Shown: positions 34,715 through 42,521 of the stretch, piece after piece
Layout of the letters: every line of letters begins with the position of its first letter
How positions within the stretch are numbered: the stretch's first letter is position 1
From: Lachnospiraceae bacterium
GTDB lineage: Bacteria; Bacillota; Clostridia; Lachnospirales; Lachnospiraceae
Direction of reading: 5' to 3'
Assembly: GCA_014804675.1 (NCBI GenBank)
Contig: JAAUZH010000009.1
Span: 221,684-285,683, forward strand
DNA length: 64,000 bases
Notes under the pieces: model-generated
What the model was told of the DNA's origin: nothing
Seen by the model: the letters and a program-made list of their open reading frames with translations, nothing else
Database searches by the model: none
Translations under genes and position numbers: made by a program

Positions 34715-36316
34715 CAATGCCATTAAGTTAAGAAAAAAGGATGTTATGCATAGTATTTATAATTATAAATGTTGTTCTTAATCGGGCGTGGATTTTAATT
34801 TTTGACATCACAAACAGACAGATTGAAATCTGTCTGAAAAAAGCTTATAATAATTATGTTCTAACTTCGATGCATGAGCGACATACTTTTATTGCGTTTG
34901 ATATTCCTGATAAAGGATCTCTCTCCTTTATCAGGATAGGTATATCGCTTTATCAGGTTATCAACATCGAAAGGCGGGATCCTACAGGGATATCTTTTAA
35001 GAAAGCGTGTGCATATCCTTATCAGCATCGAGAAATTTATGCGGTATGGGTATCTGGTGCCACTGCTTCTGGCTGGTTCTGTATCTGATGCTGTTGCGGA
35101 GCAGAAATTATACATGACCAATGCCGCAAATATCTCCTGGCATATGAATTCCGTCTTTTTTGAGTGTAATGTCTTTAAACCTGACACGTATTTCAAGAAC
35201 CGGAATGCTGTTTCGATGCCCCATCGTTTATGGTAGAGCTCCTTGAGTTCGTCGACAGTGAATTCCTCCTGTGGAAGGTTCGTTGCAATACACTCATATT
35301 GGTCTTCTGATATCTTGAACCTTACGAACCTGATACGGATATCATAATAATCATCTTTGGTCTTTATATAATCAAACGGGCGTCTGTTCCCTATTATTTT
35401 AACGGCGGGGTCGCTGCCAGCTTCCTTGCTCTGTGACTTCGTGCATCTCCAGTCTACGACTACATCAAATTCATCCTCTGCCTTTAAATGTGGCAGCGTG
35501 GAAGCCAGGCCGTTGCTGTCGGTATCTTTGACCCTGATAAGGAATTTCCGGCCGCTTTCAATGATATGTGCAAATACATTTAATGATTCATAGCCCCTGT
35601 CAGCCATGAAGATAGTGGGCAGGCTGGAAGGATACCTGTCCACCATGGTATTCATGCAGCAGCGTTCCGCAGATTTTGCCCTTCCCTTTATGGCTGCATC
35701 CAGGAAGAGGTTGTTGGTGATATCATACATCGCATTCAGATGCATGAGGTTGCATCCGTTATTGCTGCGGGACCTGCTTTCCAGATAAGTAGCCTTATCG
35801 TTCGCATTACGGGATATGCTTATGTCAGTCCCGTCGCATGCCACGAGCCTGTAGCCTTTATACAGCTTCTGGGGCCTTATCTTTCCGGTAAAGATATGCA
35901 GCAGCCTGGAAAAACCTTCCGGCCTTATTTTATTACGTTGTTGCACAAATGCGGAAGATGTGGGGATTTCCGGGGACCTGCTTCCAAAAAAATCCAAAAG
36001 TTCCATGTCAAGGGTGGAACTTCCCAACAGCAGGACATTCCTTACGGTATCCTGGAATGGTATTTTCCGGCAGCGGGTAAAGTTTTTTCCCGGAGCGGTC
36101 AGGACTTCTTTTGGAAACAACAAGAGTTCGTCAATGGAGTCCCATAATAGTTCTTTCGTTTTGTTAAAATCTGTCATAGCGTGTACCTCCTGAAATGTAT
36201 ATTTAAGGGGCTTCGCCGCAGATTTTTATATAATTGTCAAGTGTTTTTTATAAAAAAAGATATTGTTTATAGTATTCAACTATAAACAATATCTTTTTCT
36301 TAACTTAATGGCATTG
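34715..36316 (-). mobile_element. IS4-family insertion sequence, 1602 bp
   Basis: Terminal inverted repeats of 23 bases (CAATGCCATTAAGTTAAG..., 34715-34737 and 36294-36316) bound a single transposase gene. The target GCACTTACG is duplicated at 34706-34714 and 36317-36325. A 20-base perfect hairpin (36254-36273 with 36279-36298) near the right end, and AGACAGATT/ATCTGTCT near 34815, can block transcription entering from outside. The target is the loop-proximal stem of a foldback element. Confidence 0.93.
34861..36177 (-). CDS. IS4-family DDE transposase
   Basis: A 438-residue transposase. The catalytic triad is seen as VACDGTDISI (first Asp, about 95), IFMADRGYESL (second Asp, about 189) and YHKRWGIETAFRFLK (Glu within the Y-2-R-3-E-6-K signature of IS4, about 325). 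An AGGAGGTACAC site precedes the ATG at 36177. The frame is intact, so the element may still be active. Confidence 0.95.
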   Translation of the reverse strand: MTDFNKTKELLWDSIDELLLFPKEVLTAPGKNFTRCRKIPFQDTVRNVLLLGSSTLDMELLDFFGSRSPEIPTSSAFVQQRNKIRPEGFSRLLHIFTGKIRPQKLYKGYRLVACDGTDISISRNANDKATYLESRSRSNNGCNLMHLNAMYDITNNLFLDAAIKGRAKSAERCCMNTMVDRYPSSLPTIFMADRGYESLNVFAHIIESGRKFLIRVKDTDSNGLASTLPHLKAEDEFDVVVDWRCTKSQSKEAGSDPAVKIIGNRRPFDYIKTKDDYYDIRIRFVRFKISEDQYECIATNLPQEEFTVDELKELYHKRWGIETAFRFLKYVSGLKTLHSKKTEFICQEIFAALVMYNFCSATASDTEPARSSGTRYPYRINFSMLIRICTRFLKRYPCRIPPFDVDNLIKRYTYPDKGERSFIRNIKRNKSMSLMHRS

Positions 36317-36655
36317 GCACTTACGCACCGTATTTGGGTGCGTTAGTACTGCTGCGTCTTTGCAGAGCGAAAGCGTGCCTGACAGACTGCTATATGCTCT
36401 GCCAGCTCCATGCCTTTCAAATGCACTCTCCCCTCGGGTGGGCTGAACTGTTACATTAGATAAAAAATTTATGTTTTTAGGGAACCTTTTTCTTTGCTGA
36501 ATCCTCTAATATATAGAAAGCTAAATAAATTGCATTGTAGTGTATAATGTATATATTTAGCAGGAAGCTGTTGCAACACTTCAAATGATATTCTACATGA
36601 CAGATTTGTTGTGTACTTTATTTGTAAATATACTGCCGGAGGAAGGAGATATGTC

Positions 36656-37162
36656 TTGGATAAAGAAACATTTGCCAGGCTGGTGATTGACTCTACAAAT
36701 AGTCTATACCGGGTCAGCAAGTCGATTCTGCAAAATGATTCCGACTGCGAAGATGCAGTGAGTGAAGCCATTACAATTGCATTTCAAAAGCTGGATTCCT
36801 TAAAAAAAGACGAGTATGCCAAAACATGGCTGACAAGAATACTGATTCATGAATGCTATCATATGCGAAAACAGCAAAGCAGAATCACATTGTTCCCCCA
36901 CGATGGCGAAGGCATTTTGAATCATAAGGGACATCAGGAAAACAACGGTTTTATGGATGTTGAGAACTATAGTGATTTATATGAAGCTATGGGGCAGTTA
37001 AAGGAAAAGCAGAGGCTTGTACTTACCCTCTATTATTATGAGGGATATTCGATAAAAGAGATTGGAGCAATCATGGGGATAACCCAGGGAACTGTTAAGA
37101 GCCGGCTGGGCAGAGCCAGAAATCAACTAAAAATTTTCTTGGAGGAAGAATCTTATGTATAA
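36656..37162 (+). CDS. ECF-type sigma factor
   Basis: A 168-residue sigma-70 family protein with region 2 at about 5-65 (SNSLYRVSKSIL-type start, CEDAVSEAITIAF) and region 4 at about 110-160 (LKEKQRLVLTLYYYEGYSIKEIGAIMGITQGTVKSRLGRAR). It lacks region 1 and 3, as ECF factors do. The TTG at 36656 lies 6 bases after GGAGGAAGGAGAT; the ATG at 36651 is out of frame. It overlaps the next gene by 8 bases, which fits a sigma/anti-sigma pair. Confidence 0.88.
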   Translation: MDKETFARLVIDSTNSLYRVSKSILQNDSDCEDAVSEAITIAFQKLDSLKKDEYAKTWLTRILIHECYHMRKQQSRITLFPHDGEGILNHKGHQENNGFMDVENYSDLYEAMGQLKEKQRLVLTLYYYEGYSIKEIGAIMGITQGTVKSRLGRARNQLKIFLEEESYV

Positions 37163-38447
37163 TCATTTAAAATTTCCGCGCACACCCGATTCATTTACTC
37201 AAAAAGTGCTACAAGTGGTCAGGGAGAATATGGAAACAGATGTCAATAAGGCTGAAAAAGAAGAGACTAGGTTAAATGCAGCATATGGTAAAAAGGAGGA
37301 AACTATTTTGAAAAATTTATATGAGAACGAAAATGAGAAAAAAGAGAGAAAGAACAATGCATGGAAGAAAAAGGCAGTGGCAGCGGCTCTTGCCCTGACA
37401 GTAGTGGGAGTCGGAGGCTTTACCGTTCATGCAGTAGTGGACTCTCTGGTGAAAGTCCGTATGGAGAGCATGTCACAGGAAGAAAAGACACAATACGTGG
37501 AGGAAGTGGATTCTATGATGGAAGATGCAAGCACGTATTCCAGAGAACTTACGCAAGAGGAAAAAGAACGGGAAAGAGAGCTGAGCATTGCTTACCATCA
37601 GGATGGAAGGTTTCCGGAAGGAGAACTGAAAAGAGTAGAGGATGAAAGTGAAGTGGACAGGGATATGCTTTGTTTTGCACCAAAGAATTTCTATTTCTAT
37701 CTTCCGGAAAGAACCCTTACCGACGAAGAGCTTTTGCAGATCATCGATTATCAAAATAAAGTGAATTACGCATTAACGGAAAGATATGAGAATACCTATG
37801 GAGAAGAAATAGCAGCACGGAAGGCAGACGCTGAAGAAACAAAACAGAATGTTGAAGCAAATGGTGGACTTACAGATGAAGAAGCAGTGGCAAAAGCACG
37901 GGAATGGCTTGATAAGCTGTATGGAAAAACAGTAGAAGGAATGGAAGTGTCATGTGCAATTGATACAGAAGGACTGGGGACAAAGGAATTACCTACTTAT
38001 GAGGTTAAATTTTCCTTTGCAGATGTAGATACATATACATTTACTATAGATGCTACAGACGGAAGCTTGATAGAGGCATTATATTCTGGTAAAGAATTAT
38101 CTGCTGAAGAAATGTCCGTATCGGATGGTGAGGCGAAAGCAGAGGCTTTAAGCCAGACTGCAGAGAAATATTTAAGAGATACATTTGGCATTTCACAAGA
38201 GTGCAGGGAAGTATACTACGCATATAACACGGACGAGAACAATACGGTCTTAAATAATATGATGGTCTTTCAATTTGTTATGGAAGACAACATGACTTAT
38301 GCGGTGGCTTTGGATTGTATGGACGGAGTACTGGAAGTATATAAGGTACAGGACTATGCTGCATGGCAAAAGAATTTGGAGACAGAAAAGGAGCTTGCAC
38401 AAAAAGGTGTCATGAATTATGAAGTGGTAAGAAATCAGTTAAGATAG
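37155..38447 (+). CDS. Putative membrane anti-sigma factor
   Basis: A 430-residue protein. The cytoplasmic N-terminus (about 1-70) is charged, one membrane helix spans about 73-94 (AVAAALALTVVGVGGFTVHA), and a large extracytoplasmic part follows. The latter contains FYLPERTLTDEELLQIIDYQ near 176 and two PepSY/YcdB-like blocks (EAVAKAREWLDKLYG, KAEALSQTAEKYLRDTFG). Translational coupling to the sigma gene and topology fit a sensor that holds the sigma factor. The shared FLPERTLTDEELLQ motif links it to the lipoprotein downstream. Confidence 0.75.
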   Translation: MYNHLKFPRTPDSFTQKVLQVVRENMETDVNKAEKEETRLNAAYGKKEETILKNLYENENEKKERKNNAWKKKAVAAALALTVVGVGGFTVHAVVDSLVKVRMESMSQEEKTQYVEEVDSMMEDASTYSRELTQEEKERERELSIAYHQDGRFPEGELKRVEDESEVDRDMLCFAPKNFYFYLPERTLTDEELLQIIDYQNKVNYALTERYENTYGEEIAARKADAEETKQNVEANGGLTDEEAVAKAREWLDKLYGKTVEGMEVSCAIDTEGLGTKELPTYEVKFSFADVDTYTFTIDATDGSLIEALYSGKELSAEEMSVSDGEAKAEALSQTAEKYLRDTFGISQECREVYYAYNTDENNTVLNNMMVFQFVMEDNMTYAVALDCMDGVLEVYKVQDYAAWQKNLETEKELAQKGVMNYEVVRNQLR

Positions 38448-38495
38448 AAGGGAGGTTGAGATAGTAGGTTTGTTATAAATAATCTAATCAATATT

Positions 38496-38531
38496 GACAG
38501 TACCATAGTTGAAAACTGCTATGGTACTGTC
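38496..38531 (+). terminator. Hairpin between sigma operon genes
   Basis: GACAGTACCATAG (38496-38508) pairs perfectly with CTATGGTACTGTC (38519-38531) around ten bases. Only a weak T-rich tract follows, so it may attenuate or protect RNA ends rather than fully terminate. Confidence 0.6.
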
Positions 38532-38665
38532 CCTATTGTTTCCAGTCGATTGCAAAACACTCTGCAGCCACAATTGAGGGATATTCTTTATGAGAGAAAA
38601 GAACCAGATTTGCAGTGTATAAAAATGACGCAGGCATGGGAGAAAAAGACGGAGGAGAAAGTTTT

Positions 38666-39913
38666 ATGAAGCAGGAGAAATCCGGTGAGGAAAAGAAAAA
38701 AAGGAATCAGAACAGAATTCTTTTTGTGGGCATATTTTTCTGTATGATGTTAGTAGTAGCTTTTTTTTCAGCATGTAATGCCGTAAAAAAATATAGCGAT
38801 AGCGGAAAAGAAGAAATGACGGAGAGCCCGGACAGCAGCTGGAAGGAACCGTCAGAAGGTTTGGTTGACAGCCAGGAAGAAGCGGTGATAAAAGGAAATA
38901 AGAACAGCATGGAACGGTATTTAGAAGTAAAAGACCCGGAGAAGATAACAAAGGAGCATACAACAGAAGCATTATGTTACTCCAGAGAGCTGTCCGAAGA
39001 AGAATTGGTACGTTATCAGGAGTTTTTGGATAGATATGAAGAGGATGAGTTGGATTCAGAAGAGGAAATAGAGATTATTGACAGGCTGGAAGAGTCTGAA
39101 AAAGAGGTGGAACATCCTGTTTTTGAAATTTGGAATCAGGAATTTTTTCTTCCGGAACGGACACTGACAGACGAGGAGCTTTTGCAGATGGTAGATTTTC
39201 AATATAAGCTGAGCTACGCCCAGATGCAGAGAAATGAAGAAATGAGGAAAGCTGCCGAAAATTCTCAGGATAAAGTGGAAGAGAATGAAGTAATGGAAAT
39301 TGCGGGCCAGGTAATAGAGAAAATGTTTGGTAACGATGTTTCATCCATGGATAAGGAAGTGCAATTTAATGGGGTGGACTCCTACCTAGTGTTTCTGAGA
39401 AAAAAATCAGAAGCTACTAATTATTATACTGTGATGATTGATATGGGGACAGGAAAGATTGAATGGGTTAGAGATAATACCAATGAGTTTGGTCTGGAGA
39501 ATGCTGTTGAAATAAATCAGGAGTTTGAAGAATTGTGTGTTGCTAACTACCAAAAGGCAAAAACGATTCTTACTGATATTTTGGGAGCCGATACAGAACT
39601 GATAGGCAGCGGCTATCAATATAAAACAGAAAAAAAAGGGAAGGAAATACCGAAAGGGGAAGCCGGAATCATACATTATTATTTTCAGATGGGGGACGAG
39701 ACGGTGTACCATATGAGATATGAGATTGAAAAGAAGGGATTTTACGAGTTGTCAGTAGAAGAAAAGAAGTATAGCGCTTATCATACAAGAGAGGAGATGG
39801 AAAAGGAAGGAGCTGAAATGGATGGGGAAAAATTCATTGTGCCTTTGACGGGAGCGGAAAAGGAAGTATCCAGGAATGAGAATTTACAATGGATTGTGAT
39901 ACCTATGGAGTAG
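38666..39913 (+). CDS. Lipoprotein paralog of the anti-sigma sensor domain
   Basis: A 415-residue protein: basic N-terminus, hydrophobic segment ending VVAFFSACNA, a lipobox-like Cys near residue 36, then a long acidic domain. FFLPERTLTDEELLQMVDFQYKLSYA near 163 matches the preceding protein's sensor domain, as does the PepSY-like C-terminal half. It therefore looks like a soluble or lipid-anchored partner derived from the same sensor. The start at 38666 follows GGAGGAGAAAG. Function in signalling is inferred. Confidence 0.7.
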   Translation: MKQEKSGEEKKKRNQNRILFVGIFFCMMLVVAFFSACNAVKKYSDSGKEEMTESPDSSWKEPSEGLVDSQEEAVIKGNKNSMERYLEVKDPEKITKEHTTEALCYSRELSEEELVRYQEFLDRYEEDELDSEEEIEIIDRLEESEKEVEHPVFEIWNQEFFLPERTLTDEELLQMVDFQYKLSYAQMQRNEEMRKAAENSQDKVEENEVMEIAGQVIEKMFGNDVSSMDKEVQFNGVDSYLVFLRKKSEATNYYTVMIDMGTGKIEWVRDNTNEFGLENAVEINQEFEELCVANYQKAKTILTDILGADTELIGSGYQYKTEKKGKEIPKGEAGIIHYYFQMGDETVYHMRYEIEKKGFYELSVEEKKYSAYHTREEMEKEGAEMDGEKFIVPLTGAEKEVSRNENLQWIVIPME

Positions 39914-39997
39914 ATGGGGACGTGGGAGTATAATATAAATACAAGATATAGAATAATTTTTTATGAAGATTCATACTGTTTATGGGGTGATGTTTTT

Positions 39998-40075
39998 ATG
40001 AAGAGGTTATTCAATCGTTTCAACAATAAGAAGAAAAAAGTAAATGAGTACATTCCGAGCGATTATGACCGGTGA
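39998..40075 (+). CDS. Tiny basic peptide, 25 aa
   Basis: A 25-residue Lys/Asn-rich peptide (MKRLFNRFNNKKKKVNEY...) after TGGGGTGATG. It is followed by a bidirectional terminator. The amphipathic start resembles small membrane-binding peptides. Weak evidence that it is translated. Confidence 0.3.
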   Translation: MKRLFNRFNNKKKKVNEYIPSDYDR

Positions 40076-40100
40076 GCATAAAACTATTTAAAGGATAGAA

Positions 40101-40134
40101 AAGAACCTTGGGAGGATCAAGGTTCTTTTTTTAC
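40101..40134. terminator. Bidirectional terminator
   Basis: AAGAACCTTG (40101-40110) pairs perfectly with CAAGGTTCTT (40118-40127), with seven T after it. It also covers the end of the convergent queuosine transporter gene. Confidence 0.9.
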
Positions 40135-40827
40135 AGCTTCTTTTTCGAATATATACCGGGCAAGATAGATAAAAGGAGTATCCAAAAGGCTGGTAACAAT
40201 AAAAATCACATAGCTGGAAAAAGCAATGGAAATCAGAGTAGCCGTATTATGGGTTCCAAGGAAGGCTCCCCAGGTAAACAGAACGGTGTTCAGCAGTTGG
40301 GAAACCAAAGTAGAGCCATTATTTCTAAGCCATAGAAACTTCTTTTTATCACCGAATTTCCGGTTGGTAAATGCCCACCATTTATGATAAGCCCATACAT
40401 CAAAAAGCTGGACGATCACATATACCACAATGCCTACCAGCATAAGCCTTGGAGTGTTGGAAAAGACAGCCCGGATAGAAGGCATGGCAAAATCATTTTC
40501 ATTTGGTGTATAAAAAAGCCAGGACTGGCTGATGGCAATAAAGGCCACAGAGGTGGCGATTCCAAGCCATACGGCAGTCTGAGCCGCCTTTTTTCCGTAT
40601 AACTCACTGAGAATATCCGTCACTAAAAAAGTGGATGCAAATAGAATATTTCCTAATGTCATTTCCATGCCAAAAGCATTTACTACGATCAACACTTCAA
40701 TGTTGGCGGCAATGGTAGCGATTACGGTCCATAGATATAAGCCTTGTTCTTTAAACAGCTTAAGTAAGACAATGACAGCGGAAAAAGTAATCAATAAAGA
40801 TACAACCAATAATATCTCATTACGCAT
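40117..40827 (-). CDS. yhhQ: YhhQ-family queuosine precursor transporter
   Basis: A 236-residue membrane protein with about six helices and the VUT/YhhQ (DUF165) pattern: NILFASTFLVTDILSELYGKKAA near 60-82, LFDVWAYHKWW near 140-150 and STLVSQLLNTVLF near 172. Members import queuosine precursors such as preQ0, preQ1 or queuine. It overlaps the radical SAM gene by 8 bases behind GGAGGAG, so the two form one operon under the preQ1 riboswitch. The exact substrate is not determined by sequence. Confidence 0.88.
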   Translation of the reverse strand: MRNEILLVVSLLITFSAVIVLLKLFKEQGLYLWTVIATIAANIEVLIVVNAFGMEMTLGNILFASTFLVTDILSELYGKKAAQTAVWLGIATSVAFIAISQSWLFYTPNENDFAMPSIRAVFSNTPRLMLVGIVVYVIVQLFDVWAYHKWWAFTNRKFGDKKKFLWLRNNGSTLVSQLLNTVLFTWGAFLGTHNTATLISIAFSSYVIFIVTSLLDTPFIYLARYIFEKEAVKKEP

Positions 40828-41548
40828 GTTCCACAACTCCTCCCACACCAAAAGCGGTGTTTTCCATTAAAATATCAATTCGTTTGTTTGATTCATATTT
40901 GGGATAAAGCTCCCTGGTAAAAGCAGCAATGACGTCTGGGTCCGGTTTAATGGGTTTTCTATTTTCCTGCATGATATTGATACATACCCGTTCAAAATAA
41001 GCAAGACCTGTCTGAATGTCCCGGTCCATGCTTTCTACGGTCTGTCCTGGAATGCCCTGTAATAGACATACTTCATCAAAATAAGCGGCAATCTCCTCTG
41101 GATTGTCCGTATCGATGCCTTTATCCAGATAGCTTTCCCGAAAAAGGGAATCAAAGGTTTCCACACCGATTTTTATTTTCAGAGTAATTCCCTTTTTGGC
41201 AAAGCGGGCACGAAAGTCCGGAATTTCTTCCCTGTGACACCAGTGGCATTCAAAATGTACTTCCCAAATTTCATGACTTTGGCAGACCTCTTCAATAAGG
41301 GCAAGGGTGGGCTCATCTAAGTCCACAAAGCTGCCGGAATTGATGACCTCCAGCTTGTGATGGATGCCGGTAACCTTGAAAAGCTGTTCCCGATTCAGGG
41401 CAAAATTGGCGGCTTCATCCGGTGAAGAGTCCAAATGATAATCACAAAAGCGGCAGCGCCTCCAGGCACAGCCCTTTCCCCGAAGCATAACAATTTCCCT
41501 TGGATTTTTTTCTTCAATAATAGAATAGCGGTTTGGCTCGAAATCCAT
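40820..41548 (-). CDS. Radical SAM enzyme, QueL-like queuine lyase candidate
   Basis: A 242-residue radical SAM protein with an unusual cluster motif CAWRRCRFC (about 28-36), that is CX4CX2C instead of CX3CX2C. Other landmarks are SGSFVDLDEPTLALIEEV, VHFECHWCHREE and IKIGVETFDS. Known precedent: Clostridioides difficile salvages queuine with a YhhQ transporter and the radical SAM lyase QueL. This gene is coupled to a yhhQ gene behind a preQ1 riboswitch, so the same role is likely but inferred. The start at 41548 behind GGAAAGGAA avoids translating through the terminator. Confidence 0.75.
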   Translation of the reverse strand: MDFEPNRYSIIEEKNPREIVMLRGKGCAWRRCRFCDYHLDSSPDEAANFALNREQLFKVTGIHHKLEVINSGSFVDLDEPTLALIEEVCQSHEIWEVHFECHWCHREEIPDFRARFAKKGITLKIKIGVETFDSLFRESYLDKGIDTDNPEEIAAYFDEVCLLQGIPGQTVESMDRDIQTGLAYFERVCINIMQENRKPIKPDPDVIAAFTRELYPKYESNKRIDILMENTAFGVGGVVEHA

Positions 41549-41615
41549 TTTTATAAATTCCTTTCCGGGATTTTCCAAGAATTGGATAGGATTGCGAAAA
41601 TGCTGCAATATTAAA

Positions 41616-41643
41616 ATAAAAAAGGACACGTATTCACGTGTCC
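41616..41643 (-). terminator. Riboswitch-controlled terminator
   Basis: On the minus strand GGACACGT and ACGTGTCC (41643-41624) form a perfect eight-pair hairpin with a four-base loop, followed by six T and an A/T run. It stands between the riboswitch and the start codon, so ligand binding can decide whether transcription continues. Confidence 0.85.
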
Positions 41644-41698
41644 ATCTTCATGCAAAAGAAACAGCCTGTGCGCTTTTTGCGCAAAGCCTTCTTGAAAT

Positions 41699-41738
41699 CC
41701 CTAGTTTTGTTTAGAGACAGGATGGTCACGAACTGTCT
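41699..41738 (-). promoter_or_regulatory. preQ1-I riboswitch aptamer
   Basis: On the minus strand AGACAG pairs with CTGTCT around the loop TTCGTGACCATC, followed by CTAAACAAAACTAGGG. This matches the class I preQ1 aptamer: a stem-loop with UUC...ACC and an A-rich tail ending AAACUA that folds back as a pseudoknot. The two downstream genes belong to queuosine metabolism, which supports the call. With the terminator 55 bases downstream it would switch the operon off when preQ1 is plentiful. Confidence 0.82.
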
Positions 41739-41760
41739 TATGTACTTATAAAGCATGGTT

Positions 41761-41789
41761 ATTATAGCACAGGGTTGGGGAAGGGGCAA
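41761..41789 (-). promoter_or_regulatory. Promoter of the queuosine salvage operon
   Basis: On the minus strand TTGCCC (41789-41784) and TATAAT (41766-41761) are 17 bases apart, about 23 bases before the aptamer. Confidence 0.75.
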
Positions 41790-41914
41790 GGGGATATTCA
41801 TGTCTGTAAAAAATTAAATTTTATGTATTTGCTTAATTAGTGGGGCTGTTGTTTTTTTGTTGGGATTTTCATGCTACAATTAAGAAAAGGGTGGAAGGGG
41901 GGGATAGGGGGACG

Positions 41915-42060
41915 TAGGAACTGGCATATCATCTAGTAGTCTTCTGGGCACGCTCTCGCTCTGCAAAGACGCAGCAGTACTAACGCACCCAAATACGGTG
42001 CGTAAGTGCTGGCGACTTTGCCAAGGCCCAGAAGACTACTAGATGATATGCCAGTTCCTA
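41915..42060. repeat. Foldback element 2, intact
   Basis: Perfect 35-base inverted arms (41915-41949 and 42026-42060; outer end TAGGAACTGGCATATC) enclose a 76-base core (41950-42025). The core matches foldback element 1 in reverse orientation at all but one base and itself forms a long stem with loop CAAATAC. Compared with the inner 33 bases of element 1, the arms differ at nine positions, and each difference is matched in the opposite arm. No coding capacity. It lies between the queuosine operon promoter and the two-component system. Confidence 0.9.
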
Positions 42061-42126
42061 CTGGGTATCGAAAGCCCTCTGCTATACCAAAGGCTTATGC
42101 TTTTGTGATGATTTTAACGACTTGGA

Positions 42127-42341
42127 AGGAATTTAAAAGCGGGCGATATTTATATTTGGAATAAAATAGTCTGGAACTTTTTGGAATTTAAAAGCAATAG
42201 ATATTTTATTTGAAATAACCCGAAGTTTTCTGAAAATAATTAAAAACAAGTGTTATAATATCTTCGGAATAACCTAGAACCTTTTGGAGACAATTAAAAA
42301 AGCAACCGTTACTTTATTTGCGGAACAACCTGAAAAGCCTT
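42127..42341. repeat. Degenerate tandem repeats, about four units
   Basis: Four diverged units of about 50-56 bases begin near 42127, 42183, 42232 and 42286. They share a pattern of GGAATTTAAAAGC, then an A/T-rich stretch with ATATTTTATTTG, then GAATAACCTGGAACTTTT. No reading frame is kept. Divergence between units indicates an old array. Confidence 0.6.
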
Positions 42342-42399
42342 ACCATTACTTTATAAGACGGCAACAGCTTAGCAAAGCGTACAGGCAGAAACGAAACAG

Positions 42400-42442
42400 C
42401 AAAAGAGGGATGTGCCTGGAATCCACCCACATCCCTCTTTTG
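42400..42442 (+). terminator. Strong hairpin before the two-component operon
   Basis: CAAAAGAGGGATGTG (42400-42414) pairs with CACATCCCTCTTTTG (42428-42442), a perfect 15-base stem whose 3' arm contains the TTTT tract. A C-tract-rich leader (42448-42500) follows before the ribosome site. Confidence 0.7.
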
Positions 42443-42521
42443 CGTCCGCCCCGCCACCCCTTCCCCAAACCAGCATCCCCAATACAAAATCCCCCCAAAA
42501 AACAACAGGAGGCACTTTCCC

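Larger units (their letters stand above)
34611..36455. repeat. Foldback element 1, split by an insertion sequence
   Basis: The outer arms 34611-34689 and 36377-36455 are 79-base inverted repeats with one mismatch. With the insertion sequence and one 9-base duplication removed, they enclose a 76-base core (34690-34714 joined to 36326-36376). That core matches the core of the element at 41915-42060 in reverse orientation, with one difference (GAAAGCG for GAGAGCG). The core itself folds: CAGTACTAACGCACC pairs with GGTGCGTAAGTGCTG, flanked by GCAAAG/CTTTGC. The whole would form one hairpin of more than 100 pairs. No protein is encoded in it. Confidence 0.9.

Noticed and set aside
34531..34731. 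Plus-strand open frame across foldback element 1 left arm
   Set aside because: It arises from the palindromic arm and ends inside the insertion sequence; no ribosome site and no conserved pattern.
35740..36147. Open frames on the plus strand opposite the transposase
   Set aside because: Shadows of the IS4 transposase, whose motifs and ribosome site fix the coding strand.
42127..42341. CRISPR array
   Set aside because: Units are diverged along their whole length with no constant repeat and no unique spacers; no cas genes.
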